A stretch of 64,000 nucleotides of DNA. Source: Geothrix fermentans DSM 14018. GTDB taxonomy: Bacteria > Acidobacteriota > Holophagae > Holophagales > Holophagaceae. Positions 18,085 to 27,679 of the stretch are shown here, piece by piece (the stretch's first letter is position 1; every line of letters begins with the position of its first letter). The notes below the pieces were generated by a model, which was not told the DNA's origin, did not search any database, and was given only the letters and a program-made list of their open reading frames with translations. The DNA lies in NCBI RefSeq assembly GCF_000428885.1, contig NZ_AUAU01000008.1, positions 106,428-170,427 of the forward strand, in the 5' to 3' direction. The translations under genes and the position numbers were made by a program.

Positions 18085-18735
18085 ATGGCATTCACCGCCA
18101 ATGACGTGAAGAACCTGCGCGAGAAGACCGGCCTCGGCATGATGGACTGCAAGAAGGCCCTGGAGGAGAACAACGGCGACATGGAGCAGGCCGTCGAGTG
18201 GCTCCGCAAGAAGGGCCTGGCCGCCTCCGCCAAGAAGGCCGACCGCATCGCCGCCGAGGGCATCGTCGAGGCCTACATCCACCCCGGCGGCCGCGTGGGC
18301 GTCCTGGTGGAAGTCAACGCCGAGACCGACTTCGTGGCCCGCAACGAGGCCTTCCAGCGCATGGTGAAGGAGATCGCCATGCACATCGCCGCCGCCGATC
18401 CCGCGCCCCGGTTCGTCACCAAGGAGGAAGTCACCCAGGACTTCCTCGACACCGAGAAGCGCATCGCCATGGAGCAGGCCCTGGCCACCGGCAAGCCCCA
18501 GAACATCGTCGAGCGCATCGTCGAGGGCAAGATGAACAGCATCTTCAAGGAGGTCTGCCTCCTGGAGCAGCCCTTCATCATGAACCCCGACCTCACGGTG
18601 CAGCAGTACCTGTCCCAGAAGACCGCGGAGATCGGCGAGAAGCTGAGCGTCCGCCGCTTCACGAAGTACATCATGGGCGAGGGCCTCGAGAAGCGCAGCG
18701 AGAACTTCGCCGCGGAAGTCGCCGCCGCCAAGTAG
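18085..18735 (+). CDS. tsf: translation elongation factor Ts
   Basis: A 216-residue EF-Ts, the nucleotide exchange factor for EF-Tu. The UBA-like start ([19 protein letters not shown]) and [14 protein letters not shown] motif are intact. At 216 residues it is shorter than the 280-residue enteric form because the core has one subdomain, as in thermus-type and several other EF-Ts proteins. TGAGGAG precedes the ATG. Confidence 0.98.
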   Translation: MAFTANDVKNLREKTGLGMMDCKKALEENNGDMEQAVEWLRKKGLAASAKKADRIAAEGIVEAYIHPGGRVGVLVEVNAETDFVARNEAFQRMVKEIAMHIAAADPAPRFVTKEEVTQDFLDTEKRIAMEQALATGKPQNIVERIVEGKMNSIFKEVCLLEQPFIMNPDLTVQQYLSQKTAEIGEKLSVRRFTKYIMGEGLEKRSENFAAEVAAAK

Positions 18736-18746
18736 CGTTTTACCTG

Positions 18747-18784
18747 CTACAAAAAGGGCGGCCATCTGGCCGCCCTTTTTGTAG
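18747..18784 (+). terminator. Rho-independent terminator after tsf
   Basis: A perfect 17-bp stem (18747-18763 with 18768-18784), core GGGCGGCC, contains the T5 tract CTTTTTGTAG, with a 4-nt loop. It lies 11 bp after the tsf stop and separates tsf from pyrH. Confidence 0.88.
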
Positions 18785-18812
18785 GTGAGAACAGCATTCA
18801 GATGGAGCCCCG

Positions 18813-19517
18813 ATGAAATTCAAGCGCATCCTCCTCAAACTCTCCGGCGAGGCCCTCATGGGCGAGCAGAAGGGGGGCATCGACCCGGCGGTGGTCAACA
18901 TGATCGCCGATCAGGTGAAGGCCATCCGGGAGCTGGGCGTGGAGGTGGGCCTCGTCATCGGCGGCGGCAACATCTTCCGCGGCGTGGCGGGCGCCACCAA
19001 GGGCATGGACCGCACCACCGCCGACCACATGGGCATGCTGGCCACCATGATCAACGCCTTGGCCCTCCAGGACGCCCTGGAGCACAAGGGCGTGCACACC
19101 CGCACCCTCTCGGGCCTGGAGATGCCCAAGGTGGCCGAGAGCTACATCCGGCGCCGCGCCACCCGCCACCTGGAGAAGGGTCGCGTGGTGATCTTCGGCG
19201 CGGGCACCGGCAACCCCTACTTCAGCACGGACACCGCCGCGGCCCTGCGCGGCAACGAGATCTCCGCGGACGTGGTGATGAAGGCCACCAACGTGGACGG
19301 CATCTACACCGCCGACCCCAAGAAGGACGCCACCGCCACCCGCTTCGACGACATCACGTTCCAGGAAGTGCTGGAGAAGGGCCTCAAGGTCATGGACGCC
19401 CCAGCCATCGCGCTCTGCATGGAGAACCGGCTGCCCATCCTCGTCTTCGACATGCACAAGCCCGGCAACCTGGTGGCCGCCGTGAACGGCGAGCCCGTGG
19501 GCACCCTGGTGCACTGA
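18813..19517 (+). CDS. pyrH: UMP kinase
   Basis: A 234-residue amino-acid-kinase-fold enzyme that phosphorylates UMP to [26 protein letters not shown], the [17 protein letters not shown] region and [15 protein letters not shown] are all diagnostic. It lies behind the tsf terminator on the same strand and usually accompanies tsf in bacteria. Confidence 0.97.
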   Translation: MKFKRILLKLSGEALMGEQKGGIDPAVVNMIADQVKAIRELGVEVGLVIGGGNIFRGVAGATKGMDRTTADHMGMLATMINALALQDALEHKGVHTRTLSGLEMPKVAESYIRRRATRHLEKGRVVIFGAGTGNPYFSTDTAAALRGNEISADVVMKATNVDGIYTADPKKDATATRFDDITFQEVLEKGLKVMDAPAIALCMENRLPILVFDMHKPGNLVAAVNGEPVGTLVH

Positions 19518-19530
19518 GCCCGGCGGGAAC

Positions 19531-20871
19531 ATGGCCCGGTCCTGGACCCTCCCCGACGCCACGGTCCTCACGGATCCGGAGGCCCTGGAGCCCTACCGCC
19601 GGGACGAATCCCATGTCCAGGGGGAGCTTCCCCTGGCTGTGGCGCTCCCGCGGGGTCCCGCGGCCCTCAAGGAGCTGGTGCGCCTGGCCAAGGCCGAGGG
19701 CTTCGGCCTCGTGCCCCGGGGCGCGGGCACGGGCAAGGCCGGCGGCTGCGTGCCCGCGGACAGACGGGCCGTGGTGGTGGACTTCTCCGCCTGGCGCGGC
19801 GAGATCCGCCTCTCGCCCCAGGACCTCTGCCTCAGCGCCCCCGCCAGCGCCCCCCTGCGCGAGGTGAAGGCCGCGGCCTCGACCGAGGGCCTCTTCTACC
19901 CGCCGGATCCCAACTCCTGGGAGAGCTGCGCCCTGGGCGGCACTCTGGCCACCAACGCGGGAGGCCCCAACGCCTGCAAGTACGGCATGACCCGCCACTG
20001 GGTGCTCTCCGTGGACGCCCTGCTGGAGGACGGCGAGATCCACACCTTCGGCATCTCCAGCGTGAAGGCCAACGCGGGCCCGGCCCTGGGCCAGCTGCTC
20101 ATCGGCAGCGAGGGCATCTTCGGCTTCATCCTGGGCGCCACCCTGCGCCTCACCCCCCTGCCCCGGGAGCACGCCACCCTGCTGCTGCCCGTGGCGCGCT
20201 GGGAGGACCTGCTGGACCTGCCGGGCCGGCTGGCGGCATCAGGCTACCTGCCCAGCGCCTTCGAGTTCTTCGATCCCGCCGTGCTGGCGGAGCTGCGCGC
20301 CCACGGCCCCGAGGAGGCCCGGCGCCTGCCCGGCGAGGCCCTGGCCATCCTAGAGTTCGATGACCGCGGCTGCACCTCCTCCGCCTTTCTCGAAGGCCTC
20401 ATGGACCTGCTGGGTCCGGTGGCCGAACACCTGGAGATCGCCTCGGATGCGCGGCAACGGGCCGGCATCTGGGCCGTGCGCCGCATGACCAGTTCCTTCC
20501 TCAAGGAGCGCCACCCGAAGAAGGTGAGCGAGGACATCGTCGTGCCCCGCAGCCGCCTGCGCGAGTTCTTCGCGGGGCTGGAGCGCCTGGCCATCCCCAG
20601 CGTGACCTACGGCCACCTGGGCGACGGCAACCTGCACGTGAACCTCCTGGGGGCCGGCGAGGCCGATCCCGCGAAGCTGGAAGGCCAGCTCCTGGACCTC
20701 TTCCGCCTGGCCCTGTCCCTGGGCGGCACCCTCAGCGGCGAGCATGGCATCGGCCTGTCCAAGCGCGACGCCTTCCTGGCGCTGTCCGACCCGGGCCAGA
20801 TCCAGGCCCTGCGTGCCCTCAAGCGGGCCCTGGACCCCAGCGGCATCTTCAACCCGGGCAAGGTGATCTGA
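19531..20871 (+). CDS. GlcD-like FAD-linked oxidase
   Basis: A 446-residue flavoprotein. The FAD-binding PCMH domain (about 30-210) holds LVPRGAGTGKAGG and LATNAGGPNACKYG. The C-terminal domain has TYGHLGDGNLHVNLL (metal/substrate site) and GEHGIGLSKR. These mark D-lactate/glycolate/2-hydroxyglutarate dehydrogenases. No iron-sulfur or GlcE partner lies beside it, so the electron acceptor is unknown. It follows pyrH by 13 bp. Confidence 0.9.
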   Translation: MARSWTLPDATVLTDPEALEPYRRDESHVQGELPLAVALPRGPAALKELVRLAKAEGFGLVPRGAGTGKAGGCVPADRRAVVVDFSAWRGEIRLSPQDLCLSAPASAPLREVKAAASTEGLFYPPDPNSWESCALGGTLATNAGGPNACKYGMTRHWVLSVDALLEDGEIHTFGISSVKANAGPALGQLLIGSEGIFGFILGATLRLTPLPREHATLLLPVARWEDLLDLPGRLAASGYLPSAFEFFDPAVLAELRAHGPEEARRLPGEALAILEFDDRGCTSSAFLEGLMDLLGPVAEHLEIASDARQRAGIWAVRRMTSSFLKERHPKKVSEDIVVPRSRLREFFAGLERLAIPSVTYGHLGDGNLHVNLLGAGEADPAKLEGQLLDLFRLALSLGGTLSGEHGIGLSKRDAFLALSDPGQIQALRALKRALDPSGIFNPGKVI

Positions 20872-20909
20872 CCTTCGGCGCTATGCTGGGTCCGTCCTCC
20901 GGAGCCGCC

Positions 20910-21569
20910 ATGACCGCCACCCGACCCCTGATCCTCGGCCACCGCGGGCTCTCATCCAAGCACCTGGAGAACTCCATGGAGGCCTTCCGCGCGGCGCTGG
21001 CGGCGGGCATGGACGGCTTCGAGCTGGACGTGCAGCCCACCCGCGACGGCGTCTGCGCCATCCTCCACGACGACGACCTGGCCCGCACGGCCAACGGCTC
21101 CGGGATCCTGCGGAAGCTGAAGGCCGCGGAGCTGCCCGCCCTGAAGAACGGCGAGCCTCTGCCCCGCCTGGCGGACGCGCTGGAACTGCCCGCCAAGCTC
21201 ATCAACGTGGAGCTCAAGGGCGAGCCAGGCTGGCAGCAGGCCCTGGCCACGGTGGAGGCCGCCGAGGCCCTGAACCGCGTGCTCTTCAGCAGCTTCGAGC
21301 ACAGCGAGGTGCTGCAGCTCTGGGCTGCCTGCGAGAGCGCCCGCTGCGGCTTCCTGTGGGAGACGGACGAGGCCATGGACCTCGGCTCGGAGGAACTGGC
21401 GGACCTGCCGGAGGCCCTGTGGTTCCACCCGCCCCTGAAGGCCGTGAAGGCCCAGCCCCGCCTCTGGCAGCCCTATGCCGGGCGACTGGCCCTCTGGGGC
21501 ATGAAGACCCCGGCCGAAGCCAGGGACCTGCCCTTCACCCCGGCCGTGCTCATCGCCGATGGGATCTGA
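20910..21569 (+). CDS. glycerophosphodiester phosphodiesterase
   Basis: A 219-residue TIM-barrel enzyme. LGHRGLSSKHLENSMEAFR at the start, then FELDVQPTRDGVCAILHDDDLART, provide the catalytic His, Arg, Glu and Asp; NVELKG supplies the later metal ligand. Hydrolyses glycerophosphodiesters from lipid turnover to glycerol 3-phosphate. Start at 20910 chosen for GGAG upstream. The stop overlaps the next gene. Confidence 0.93.
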   Translation: MTATRPLILGHRGLSSKHLENSMEAFRAALAAGMDGFELDVQPTRDGVCAILHDDDLARTANGSGILRKLKAAELPALKNGEPLPRLADALELPAKLINVELKGEPGWQQALATVEAAEALNRVLFSSFEHSEVLQLWAACESARCGFLWETDEAMDLGSEELADLPEALWFHPPLKAVKAQPRLWQPYAGRLALWGMKTPAEARDLPFTPAVLIADGI

Positions 21570-22041
21570 ACCCTCCTTCAGCGTAGTGGAGCCGGAGCGC
21601 GGCCTGGGCCTGCTCTGGCGCAGCCTGGCGGACCTCCGGCTCTTCGGCTGGCTCGGGAACCTCTGGTTCACCACCCTGGCGGACACCGAGGCGGGCCGCA
21701 GCCAGGTCAAGCAGGCCGCGGAGGACCACGAAGCCTTGAAGGCCACCCGCCCCTACGCGCAGGTGCTCCAGGCCATCCTCGACGATCCCCAGTACCGGCT
21801 GGTGGATCAGGAGCCCGCCCTGGGAGAGCAAGTGCTGATCCACGCGGCCTGCTTCGATGCAACCTGGACCCTGATGCGCGGGGCGGCGGTGGCCCAGGCC
21901 CGGTTCCTCCGCCTCTACTGCGTGAGCCGGTTCAAGCCCTTCCGGCAGGCCTACACCTTCGACCTGGCCTCCAACGAGATCACGCGCCACGCCCTCCCAG
22001 GGGGCCAGTGGCATCGGGAGGTCCCCTACGCCCTCTGGTGA
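21559..22041 (+). CDS. conserved-looking hypothetical protein
   Basis: A 160-residue soluble protein, acidic-to-neutral with tryptophan-rich patches, whose ATG overlaps the last 11 bases of the phosphodiesterase gene, so the two are coupled. No motif that I recognise is present, and no membrane helix or signal peptide. Confidence 0.6.
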   Translation: MGSEPSFSVVEPERGLGLLWRSLADLRLFGWLGNLWFTTLADTEAGRSQVKQAAEDHEALKATRPYAQVLQAILDDPQYRLVDQEPALGEQVLIHAACFDATWTLMRGAAVAQARFLRLYCVSRFKPFRQAYTFDLASNEITRHALPGGQWHREVPYALW

Positions 22042-22114
22042 GGCATCAGCCTTGACGCTTTGTGAACCCGACTCGGGGTACGGCGGTCCTTTCCGTCGAA
22101 CATGATCTAAAGGT

Positions 22115-22129
22115 CTTGTTTGAAACAAG
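22115..22129. promoter_or_regulatory. palindromic operator candidate upstream of cytochrome c
   Basis: CTTGTTT-G-AAACAAG is a perfect 15-bp odd palindrome located 113 bp before the cytochrome c start in a 200-bp intergenic region. TTGACG near 22051 may be a -35 element. The binding protein is unknown. Confidence 0.4.
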
Positions 22130-22241
22130 CCGCGAGCTACCTTCAGGCCTGAGCTGGGCCACGAGGTGGCTGCAGCCGAGCGTTTCCCCGGCCCTGAAAA
22201 GGCAGGGGTGTCCTTGTTCTGTCCCATTCCAGGAGAAGCCC

Positions 22242-22664
22242 ATGTCCTTCCGCGCCGCCTCACTCATCTGCGCCGCCACCCTCGCCCTGCCCGTGCTGGC
22301 CCAGGATCCCGCCGTCCGAAACGTCCCCGCGCGCTACACCTCACCCGCCTCGGGGTCCGAGATGTACCTGGCCTACTGCGCCAGCTGCCACGGAGCCAAG
22401 GGCCTGGGCAACGGGCCAGTGGCGGCCCACCTGAAGCATCCCGTCCCCGACCTCACGACCCTGAGCCAGCGGAGCAAGGGCACCTTCCCCAGAGAGCACG
22501 TGTCCCAGGTCATCCGCGGCGAAGAGAGCGCCGACACCCACGGCCTCCAGGACATGCCCGTGTGGGGACCCGTCTTCCGCAGCTTGAACAGCAGCCAGGA
22601 GCCGGTCGTCCGCATGCGCGTGGCCAACCTGGCCCGGCACATCGAGGGCCTCCAGGCCAAGTGA
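22242..22664 (+). CDS. small periplasmic c-type cytochrome
   Basis: A 140-residue protein with a Sec signal peptide (about 1-19, ending in VLAQ) and one haem-binding CASCH at about residues 44-48. The distal methionine is probably in DMPVWGP near residue 106. Fold matches class I cytochrome c or the diheme-like COX/NrfB accessory cytochromes. GGAG precedes the ATG at 22242. A soluble electron carrier, partner unknown. Confidence 0.88.
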   Translation: MSFRAASLICAATLALPVLAQDPAVRNVPARYTSPASGSEMYLAYCASCHGAKGLGNGPVAAHLKHPVPDLTTLSQRSKGTFPREHVSQVIRGEESADTHGLQDMPVWGPVFRSLNSSQEPVVRMRVANLARHIEGLQAK

Positions 22665-22694
22665 TCCGGCAGCGCGCAGAGGTCAGGGCGGAGT

Positions 22695-23960
22695 TCAGCT
22701 CAGCCGCCGCTTGAGGGCCGCCTGGTCCGCGGCCAGGGGCTCGCAGAGCAGGGGCTTCTCCAGCAGGCCGCTGAGGGCCTTGGGCAGCGGAATCTCGCGG
22801 CCCAGGGTGGGCTCCAGGGACTCCTTGAACTTGGCGGGGTGGGCGGTGGCGAGGAAGACGCCCTGCTCACCGTCGCGCAGATGGTTCTGGAGCACGCCGC
22901 AGGCCACGGCGCCGTGGGGATCCGCCAGGTAGCCTGCGCGGTCCAGCTCAAGGACGGTCTCCCGTGTCTCCGCGTCGCTGCGGCTACCCCAGCGCAAAGC
23001 GGCGGCCATGGCGTCGTGGTCGCCGTGGAAGAGGGCGTGGATGCGCTCCCAGTTGCTGGGGGCGCCCACGTCCATGGCGTTGGAGAGGGTGGCCACCGAG
23101 GGCCGGGGGCGGTACTCGCCGGTGTCGAGGTAGTCCGGCACCACGCGGTTGGCGTTGGTGGCCACCACGAAGCGGTGGATGGGCGCGCCCGTGGCCTGGG
23201 CCAGCAGGCCCGCGTAGAGGTTGCCGAAGTTGCCGCTGGGCACGGCCACCACCAGCGATCCGTGGCCCTGGGCCTGGGCCGCGGCCTCGTAGTAGTACAG
23301 CAGCTGGGCCAGCAGGCGCGCGATGTTGATGCTGTTGGCGGATGTGAGGCCCAGGCCCCCCACCAGCTCCGGATCCTCGAAGGCTCCCTTCACCAGGCGC
23401 TGGCAGTCGTCGAAGGCGCCGTCCACCGCCAGGGCCAGCACGTTGCCCCCGCAGGTGGCGAACTGGCGCTCCTGCAGGGGCGACACGCGGCCCGCGGGGT
23501 AGAGCACCACCACGCGAATGCCCGGCAGCCCCAGGAAGGCGCTGGCCACAGCGGCACCGGTGTCGCCGGAAGTGGCCGTCAGCACCGTGCGCGGCTTCCC
23601 CGTGTCCAGGGCCAGCACCCGGGCCAGGAAGCGGGCGCCGAAGTCCTTGAAGGCCAGCGTGGGCCCGTGGAAGAGCTCCAGGGCGGCGAGGCCGGGCCGC
23701 ACGGACACCAGGGGCGCAGGGAAGGTGAAGGCCGAGCGGGCCAGGTCCTCCACCTCCGGCCGGGACAGCTCGTCGCCCAGGAAGCGGTGGAGGATCTCCG
23801 TGGAGCGGGGGAGGAAGTCGAGCTTCAGCAGGTCCGCCGCATCGGCGAAGCGGGGGATCGCCACGGGGGCGAAGAGGCCGCCGTCCGGCGCGAGACCCAT
23901 GCGGGCGGCCTCCAGGAAGGTGGCGGTGCAGGCGGGATTCCGGGTACTGGCGAGCTTCAT
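22695..23960 (-). CDS. thrC: threonine synthase
   Basis: A 421-residue PLP enzyme that turns O-phosphohomoserine into threonine. LFHGPTLAFKDFGARF holds the PLP lysine near residue 108, and TSGDTGAAVASAF follows. It has the long N-terminal domain of the enteric-type enzyme. Its ATG overlaps the thrB stop (ATGA), so translation is coupled. Last gene of the thr operon. Confidence 0.96.
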   Translation of the reverse strand: MKLASTRNPACTATFLEAARMGLAPDGGLFAPVAIPRFADAADLLKLDFLPRSTEILHRFLGDELSRPEVEDLARSAFTFPAPLVSVRPGLAALELFHGPTLAFKDFGARFLARVLALDTGKPRTVLTATSGDTGAAVASAFLGLPGIRVVVLYPAGRVSPLQERQFATCGGNVLALAVDGAFDDCQRLVKGAFEDPELVGGLGLTSANSINIARLLAQLLYYYEAAAQAQGHGSLVVAVPSGNFGNLYAGLLAQATGAPIHRFVVATNANRVVPDYLDTGEYRPRPSVATLSNAMDVGAPSNWERIHALFHGDHDAMAAALRWGSRSDAETRETVLELDRAGYLADPHGAVACGVLQNHLRDGEQGVFLATAHPAKFKESLEPTLGREIPLPKALSGLLEKPLLCEPLAADQAALKRRLS

Positions 23961-24970
23961 GGCTGGGCCTCGAGGAAGAGGGGGCGGGGCACGGGCGAGA
24001 GGAGGCGGGCGCCTTCCAGGTCCAGGGCGCAGATCCAGGCCCGGCTGGCGAGGCCGGCCCCGGCGAAGCCCCGCTGGAGGGCCGCAGCCACGAGGCCCGC
24101 ATCCGCCTCGTCCCCGGCCACGGCGAAGATCGAGGGGCCGGATCCAGACAGCGTGCAGCCCAGGGCGCCGGCGGCCAGGGCCCCGGCCTGGGCGGCGCGG
24201 AAGCCCGGCACCAGGGGGGCGCGGTGGGCCTCCACCAGGGGATCGCGCAGGCAGCGGGCCAGGAGGGTCCAGTCGCCCGTGTGCAGCGCGTGCACGAAGC
24301 CCGCGAGGTTGCCGGCGAAGTCCACGGTCTCGGCCCAGGCCGGACGCGCGGGCAGGGCCGCCCGGCTCTGGGCCGTGGGCAGCTGGTGGTCCGGGTGGAC
24401 CACCACCAGCAGCAGGTCCGCCGGCCAGGGCAGGCGCCGGGCCGCGGGCTTCCCGTCCCGGCCCGGCACCGTGAGCTGCAGGCCGCCGAGGAGGGAGGGC
24501 GCCACGTTGTCCAGGTGGATGCCGCCGCTGGTGGAGCCCTCGGCCCGGCCCGCCAGCTCCAGCAGCTCAGGGACGCCCAGGGGATCGCCGCAGAGGGCCT
24601 GGAGCGCCGCCAGGGTCGCCACGACGGAGCTGGCGCTGGAGCCCAGGCCGCTGGCCACGGGCAGCCGCTTCTCCAGCCGCAGGGCGAAGGGGCCGGCCGG
24701 GCGTCCCAGGGCCTTCAGGGCCTCGCGGTAGAGGTCTGCGGCCCGCTGGACGAGGTTGGGCCGCGTGTCGCCCGCCAGGGCCTCGGCGAAGGGCCCTTCC
24801 AGATTGAAGGAAGGCTCGGAGGCCGGCGCCGCATGCACGAGGTCGCCGAGGAGGCTGCCGTCCAGGGGGGCGAGGGCCGCGCCCAGCAGGTCGAAGCCCG
24901 CGGCGAAGTTGCCGATGCTGGCGGGAGCGTAGGCGGTCACGCTCCCCGGAAGAAGGTCCCGCTCCATCAT
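23957..24970 (-). CDS. thrB: homoserine kinase
   Basis: A 337-residue GHMP kinase that phosphorylates homoserine. [21 protein letters not shown] is the ATP-binding GHMP motif, and [12 protein letters not shown] is the C-terminal motif. The start at 24970 overlaps the thrA stop (ATGA). The start of the open frame lies far upstream inside thrA, but that is a shadow. Confidence 0.96.
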   Translation of the reverse strand: MMERDLLPGSVTAYAPASIGNFAAGFDLLGAALAPLDGSLLGDLVHAAPASEPSFNLEGPFAEALAGDTRPNLVQRAADLYREALKALGRPAGPFALRLEKRLPVASGLGSSASSVVATLAALQALCGDPLGVPELLELAGRAEGSTSGGIHLDNVAPSLLGGLQLTVPGRDGKPAARRLPWPADLLLVVVHPDHQLPTAQSRAALPARPAWAETVDFAGNLAGFVHALHTGDWTLLARCLRDPLVEAHRAPLVPGFRAAQAGALAAGALGCTLSGSGPSIFAVAGDEADAGLVAAALQRGFAGAGLASRAWICALDLEGARLLSPVPRPLFLEAQP

Positions 24971-27450
24971 GCGGGCCTCCGCCGCGAGGGGCGCGCGCCC
25001 GGGGGCACCAGGCGCAGCACGTCCGCCAGCACGCCCGCCGCCGTGACCTCGGCGCCGGCGCCGTAGCCGCGGATCACCATCGGGTGGGGCTGGTAGCGCT
25101 CCGTGAGCAGAGCCAGGGCGTTCTCGCCGCCCTTGATGGCCATGAAGGGATGCTCCCCGTCCACGGGCAGGAGCCCGACGCGACAGCCGCTGTCCGAAAG
25201 GCTCCCCACGTAGCGCAGAGTCTTCCCTTCGGCCTTGAGGGCGGTCAGCCGCTCGCGGAAGGGGCCGTCCAGCTCCGGCAGCCGGGCCAGGAAGGCGGGG
25301 ATGTCGCCGCTGGCGTCGAACTCGGGCGGCAGGAGCCCCTCCACCACCACGTCCGACAGCTCCAGCTCCATGCCCAGCTCCCGGGCCAGGATGAGGAGCT
25401 TGCGCGCCACGTCCATGCCGCTGAGGTCGTCGCGGGGATCGGGCTCCGTGAAGCCGCTCTCCTTGGCGGAGCGCACGGCCTCGGATAGGGGCACGCCATC
25501 TCCCAGGAGGCCCAGGATGTACGACATGGAGCCCGAGAGGATGCCCTCGGCCCGCAGCACGCGGTCGCCGGTGAGCACCAGGTTCTTCACGGTGTCGATG
25601 ATGGGCAGGCCCGCGCCCACGTTGGCCTCGTAGAGGAAGCGCAGGCCCTTCTTCGAGGACCGCTCCCGCAGCTCGCGGTAGAAGGCCTGGGAGGCGCTGT
25701 TGGCCTTCTTGTTCGCCGTCACCACGTGGAAGCCCGCGTCGAAGAGATCGGGGTAGCGCGAGGCCAGCTCGCCGCTGGTGGTGCAGTCCACCAAGACAGA
25801 CAGGGCGGGCGGCCCGTTGCGGACGACCGCCATCAGGCGGTCCAGGTCCATGGCCTCCCCCTGGGCCAGGTCCTCGCGCCAGTGGTCCAGGTCCAGACCC
25901 TTGGCGTCCAGGCGCATGCGGCGGCTGGTGGCGACGGTGGCCACCCGCAGGTCCAGCCCCTGGGCCGCCAGCTTGGCCTGCTGCCGGTGGATCTGGCCCA
26001 GCAGGCTGCCGCCCACGTTGCCCGCGCCAAGGAGGTGCACGTCCACCACCACCTGGGTCTGGAAGAAGCGGCGGTGGATGTGCGGCACGGCCCGGGCGCC
26101 CTCCGCCTCCTCCACCACGGCGGAGATGATGCGCTCGCTGGCCCCCTGGGCGATGGCCACCACGTTGCAGCCCACCTCGGCCAGGGCGTCGAAGAAGGTG
26201 CCCGCCACGCCCGCGCGGGTGCGCATGCCGTCTCCCACGATGCTGAGGACGGAGAGGCCGTCGCGCAGGTCCAGGGGATCCAGGAAGCCCGCCGCCAACT
26301 CCGCGGGGAAGGCCTCCTGGATGGCCGCCACGGCGCCGGGGCCGTCCGCCTGGCGCACGGCGAAGCAGATGGACAGCTCCGAGGAGCTCTGCGTGATGAG
26401 CACCACCGAGATGCCCTTGCGCGCCAGGGCGCCGAACACGCGCCCCGCGATGCCGGGCACGCCCAGCATGCCCGGCCCCGTGAGATTCACCACCGAGAGG
26501 CCCCGGAGGAAGGAGATGCCCCGCACGCCGCTGGGGGGGGGCGGCACCGCCTCGCGGATCACCGTGCCGGGGTGGGCGGGATCGAAGGCGCTGCACACCC
26601 GCACGGGGATGCCCCGCTCGCGCACGGGAGGGATGGTCTTGGGATGGAGCACCTTGGCGCCGAAGAAGGAGAGCTCCATGGCTTCCTCGAAGCTGGCCTC
26701 CGGCAGCGGGAAGGCCTCGGGCACCAGACGGGGGTCGGCGCTGTAGAGACCGTCCACGTCCGTCCAGATCTCCAGCAGGTCCGCATCCAGGGCCGCGGCG
26801 GCGAGGGCCGCGCTGTGGTCGGAGCCGCCCCGGCCCAGGGAGAGGATGCGCCCCTGGGCATCGCCGCCGAAGAAGCCCGGCAGCACCCAGAGGTCGCCCG
26901 CGCCGGCCTTCACGGCGGCGAAGCTCCGCTCCGTCTCCGCCAGGCAGGGCCGGGCCTGGAGGGGGTCGCCCTCCACGCGGACGTGGGCCACGGGATCCAG
27001 GTAGCGGGGCTCAAGCCCCCGGGCCGCCAGCAGGCCCACCAGGATGGCGCAGGAGGCCCGCTCACCCAGGCTGGACACCTGGGCCCGCACCGCGGGCGGT
27101 CCCTCCTCCAGCAGGGCCATGCCATGGAGCAGGCGGCGGCCCAGGGCCTCCAGCTCGCCCAGCTCCCCGCGCAGCGGGGCCGCGCTGGCGCCCAGCTCCT
27201 CCGCCAGGGCCTCCACCACCTCCGCATGGAGGTCCCGGAAGTTGTCCATGAGCCGGTCGGCGGCGGCGGGGTCCGGCACGCGCCCCTCGTTCACCAGCAG
27301 GTTCGTCACCCCGGCCATGGCCGAGGCCACCACGCAGACGCGGTGGGTGGCCCGGGCGGCGGCCACCAGGTCTGCCACGGCACGCAGGCGCCCAGCGCCG
27401 GCGACGCTGGTGCCGCCGAATTTCATGACGCGGATGGGGGTGGGCTGCAT
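24967..27450 (-). CDS. thrA: bifunctional aspartate kinase / homoserine dehydrogenase I
   Basis: An 827-residue fusion enzyme catalysing the first and third steps from aspartate to threonine. The aspartokinase (1-300) starts with [18 protein letters not shown] regulatory repeats follow (about 305-455); the homoserine dehydrogenase (460-827) has [14 protein letters not shown] for NAD(P) and [14 protein letters not shown]. This enteric ThrA-like fusion normally confers threonine feedback inhibition. It is first in thrABC, behind a Thr-rich leader. Confidence 0.97.
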   Translation of the reverse strand: MQPTPIRVMKFGGTSVAGAGRLRAVADLVAAARATHRVCVVASAMAGVTNLLVNEGRVPDPAAADRLMDNFRDLHAEVVEALAEELGASAAPLRGELGELEALGRRLLHGMALLEEGPPAVRAQVSSLGERASCAILVGLLAARGLEPRYLDPVAHVRVEGDPLQARPCLAETERSFAAVKAGAGDLWVLPGFFGGDAQGRILSLGRGGSDHSAALAAAALDADLLEIWTDVDGLYSADPRLVPEAFPLPEASFEEAMELSFFGAKVLHPKTIPPVRERGIPVRVCSAFDPAHPGTVIREAVPPPPSGVRGISFLRGLSVVNLTGPGMLGVPGIAGRVFGALARKGISVVLITQSSSELSICFAVRQADGPGAVAAIQEAFPAELAAGFLDPLDLRDGLSVLSIVGDGMRTRAGVAGTFFDALAEVGCNVVAIAQGASERIISAVVEEAEGARAVPHIHRRFFQTQVVVDVHLLGAGNVGGSLLGQIHRQQAKLAAQGLDLRVATVATSRRMRLDAKGLDLDHWREDLAQGEAMDLDRLMAVVRNGPPALSVLVDCTTSGELASRYPDLFDAGFHVVTANKKANSASQAFYRELRERSSKKGLRFLYEANVGAGLPIIDTVKNLVLTGDRVLRAEGILSGSMSYILGLLGDGVPLSEAVRSAKESGFTEPDPRDDLSGMDVARKLLILARELGMELELSDVVVEGLLPPEFDASGDIPAFLARLPELDGPFRERLTALKAEGKTLRYVGSLSDSGCRVGLLPVDGEHPFMAIKGGENALALLTERYQPHPMVIRGYGAGAEVTAAGVLADVLRLVPPGARPSRRRPA

Positions 27451-27466
27451 GGGGGCTCCGTCGGGT

Positions 27467-27499
27467 TAAAAACAGAAAGCCCCGCGGGGTGCGCGGGGC
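27467..27499 (-). terminator. thr operon attenuator (terminator)
   Basis: On the minus strand GCCCCGCG (27492-27499) and CGCGGGGC (27479-27486) form an 8-bp GC stem with a 5-nt loop, followed by a T-rich CTTTCTGTTTTT tract. It lies between the leader peptide stop and the thrA start. An alternative pairing is available: the 10-nt segment at 27525-27534 is complementary at 9 of 10 positions to the 5' arm at 27491-27500. Confidence 0.8.
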
Positions 27500-27521
27500 C
27501 GAATCTGAAGGAAGGGTCAGG

Positions 27522-27596
27522 TCAGGCGCCGCGCTGGACCGGGTGCGTAATGGTACCGTTGGTGGTGGTCATCAGGTTGGACAGGGTGGTACCCAT
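27522..27596 (-). CDS. threonine operon leader peptide
   Basis: A 24-codon open frame ends 72 bp before thrA. Seven of its 24 residues are threonine, with the dense cluster MTTTNGTIT, followed by a terminator. This is the hallmark of an amino-acid attenuation leader, as in enteric thrL (which also mixes Thr and Ile). In-frame ATGs upstream (27644, 27656) could extend it to about 40-44 residues; the ATG at 27596 sits just after a 14-bp palindrome at 27597-27610. Ribosome site is weak for all starts. The leader role is an inference from composition and position. Confidence 0.72.
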   Translation of the reverse strand: MGTTLSNLMTTTNGTITHPVQRGA

Positions 27597-27651
27597 CGCG
27601 GAGATCCGCGAGACACCGGAGAACTGTCCAGACACTCGAACCATGTCCGAC

Positions 27652-27679
27652 ATCATCCTGGAAGATGGAGGAAAGTCAA
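27652..27679 (-). promoter_or_regulatory. candidate promoter of the thr operon
   Basis: On the minus strand TTGACT (27674-27679) and GATGAT (27652-27657) are separated by 16 bp. The -35 element overlaps the stop codon of the upstream transporter gene, so this promoter is wedged into a very small gap. A start near 27645 would give a leader RNA of about 195 nt. Confidence 0.5.

Noticed and set aside
24971..26596. N-terminal extension of the thrB frame
   Set aside because: It is Arg/Gly/Pro-rich and lies entirely within thrA; real thrB starts at 24970 with an ATGA overlap.
27467..27679. T-box or metabolite riboswitch before thrA
   Set aside because: No T-box bulge or specifier pattern seen; a Thr-rich translated leader plus terminator explains the region better.
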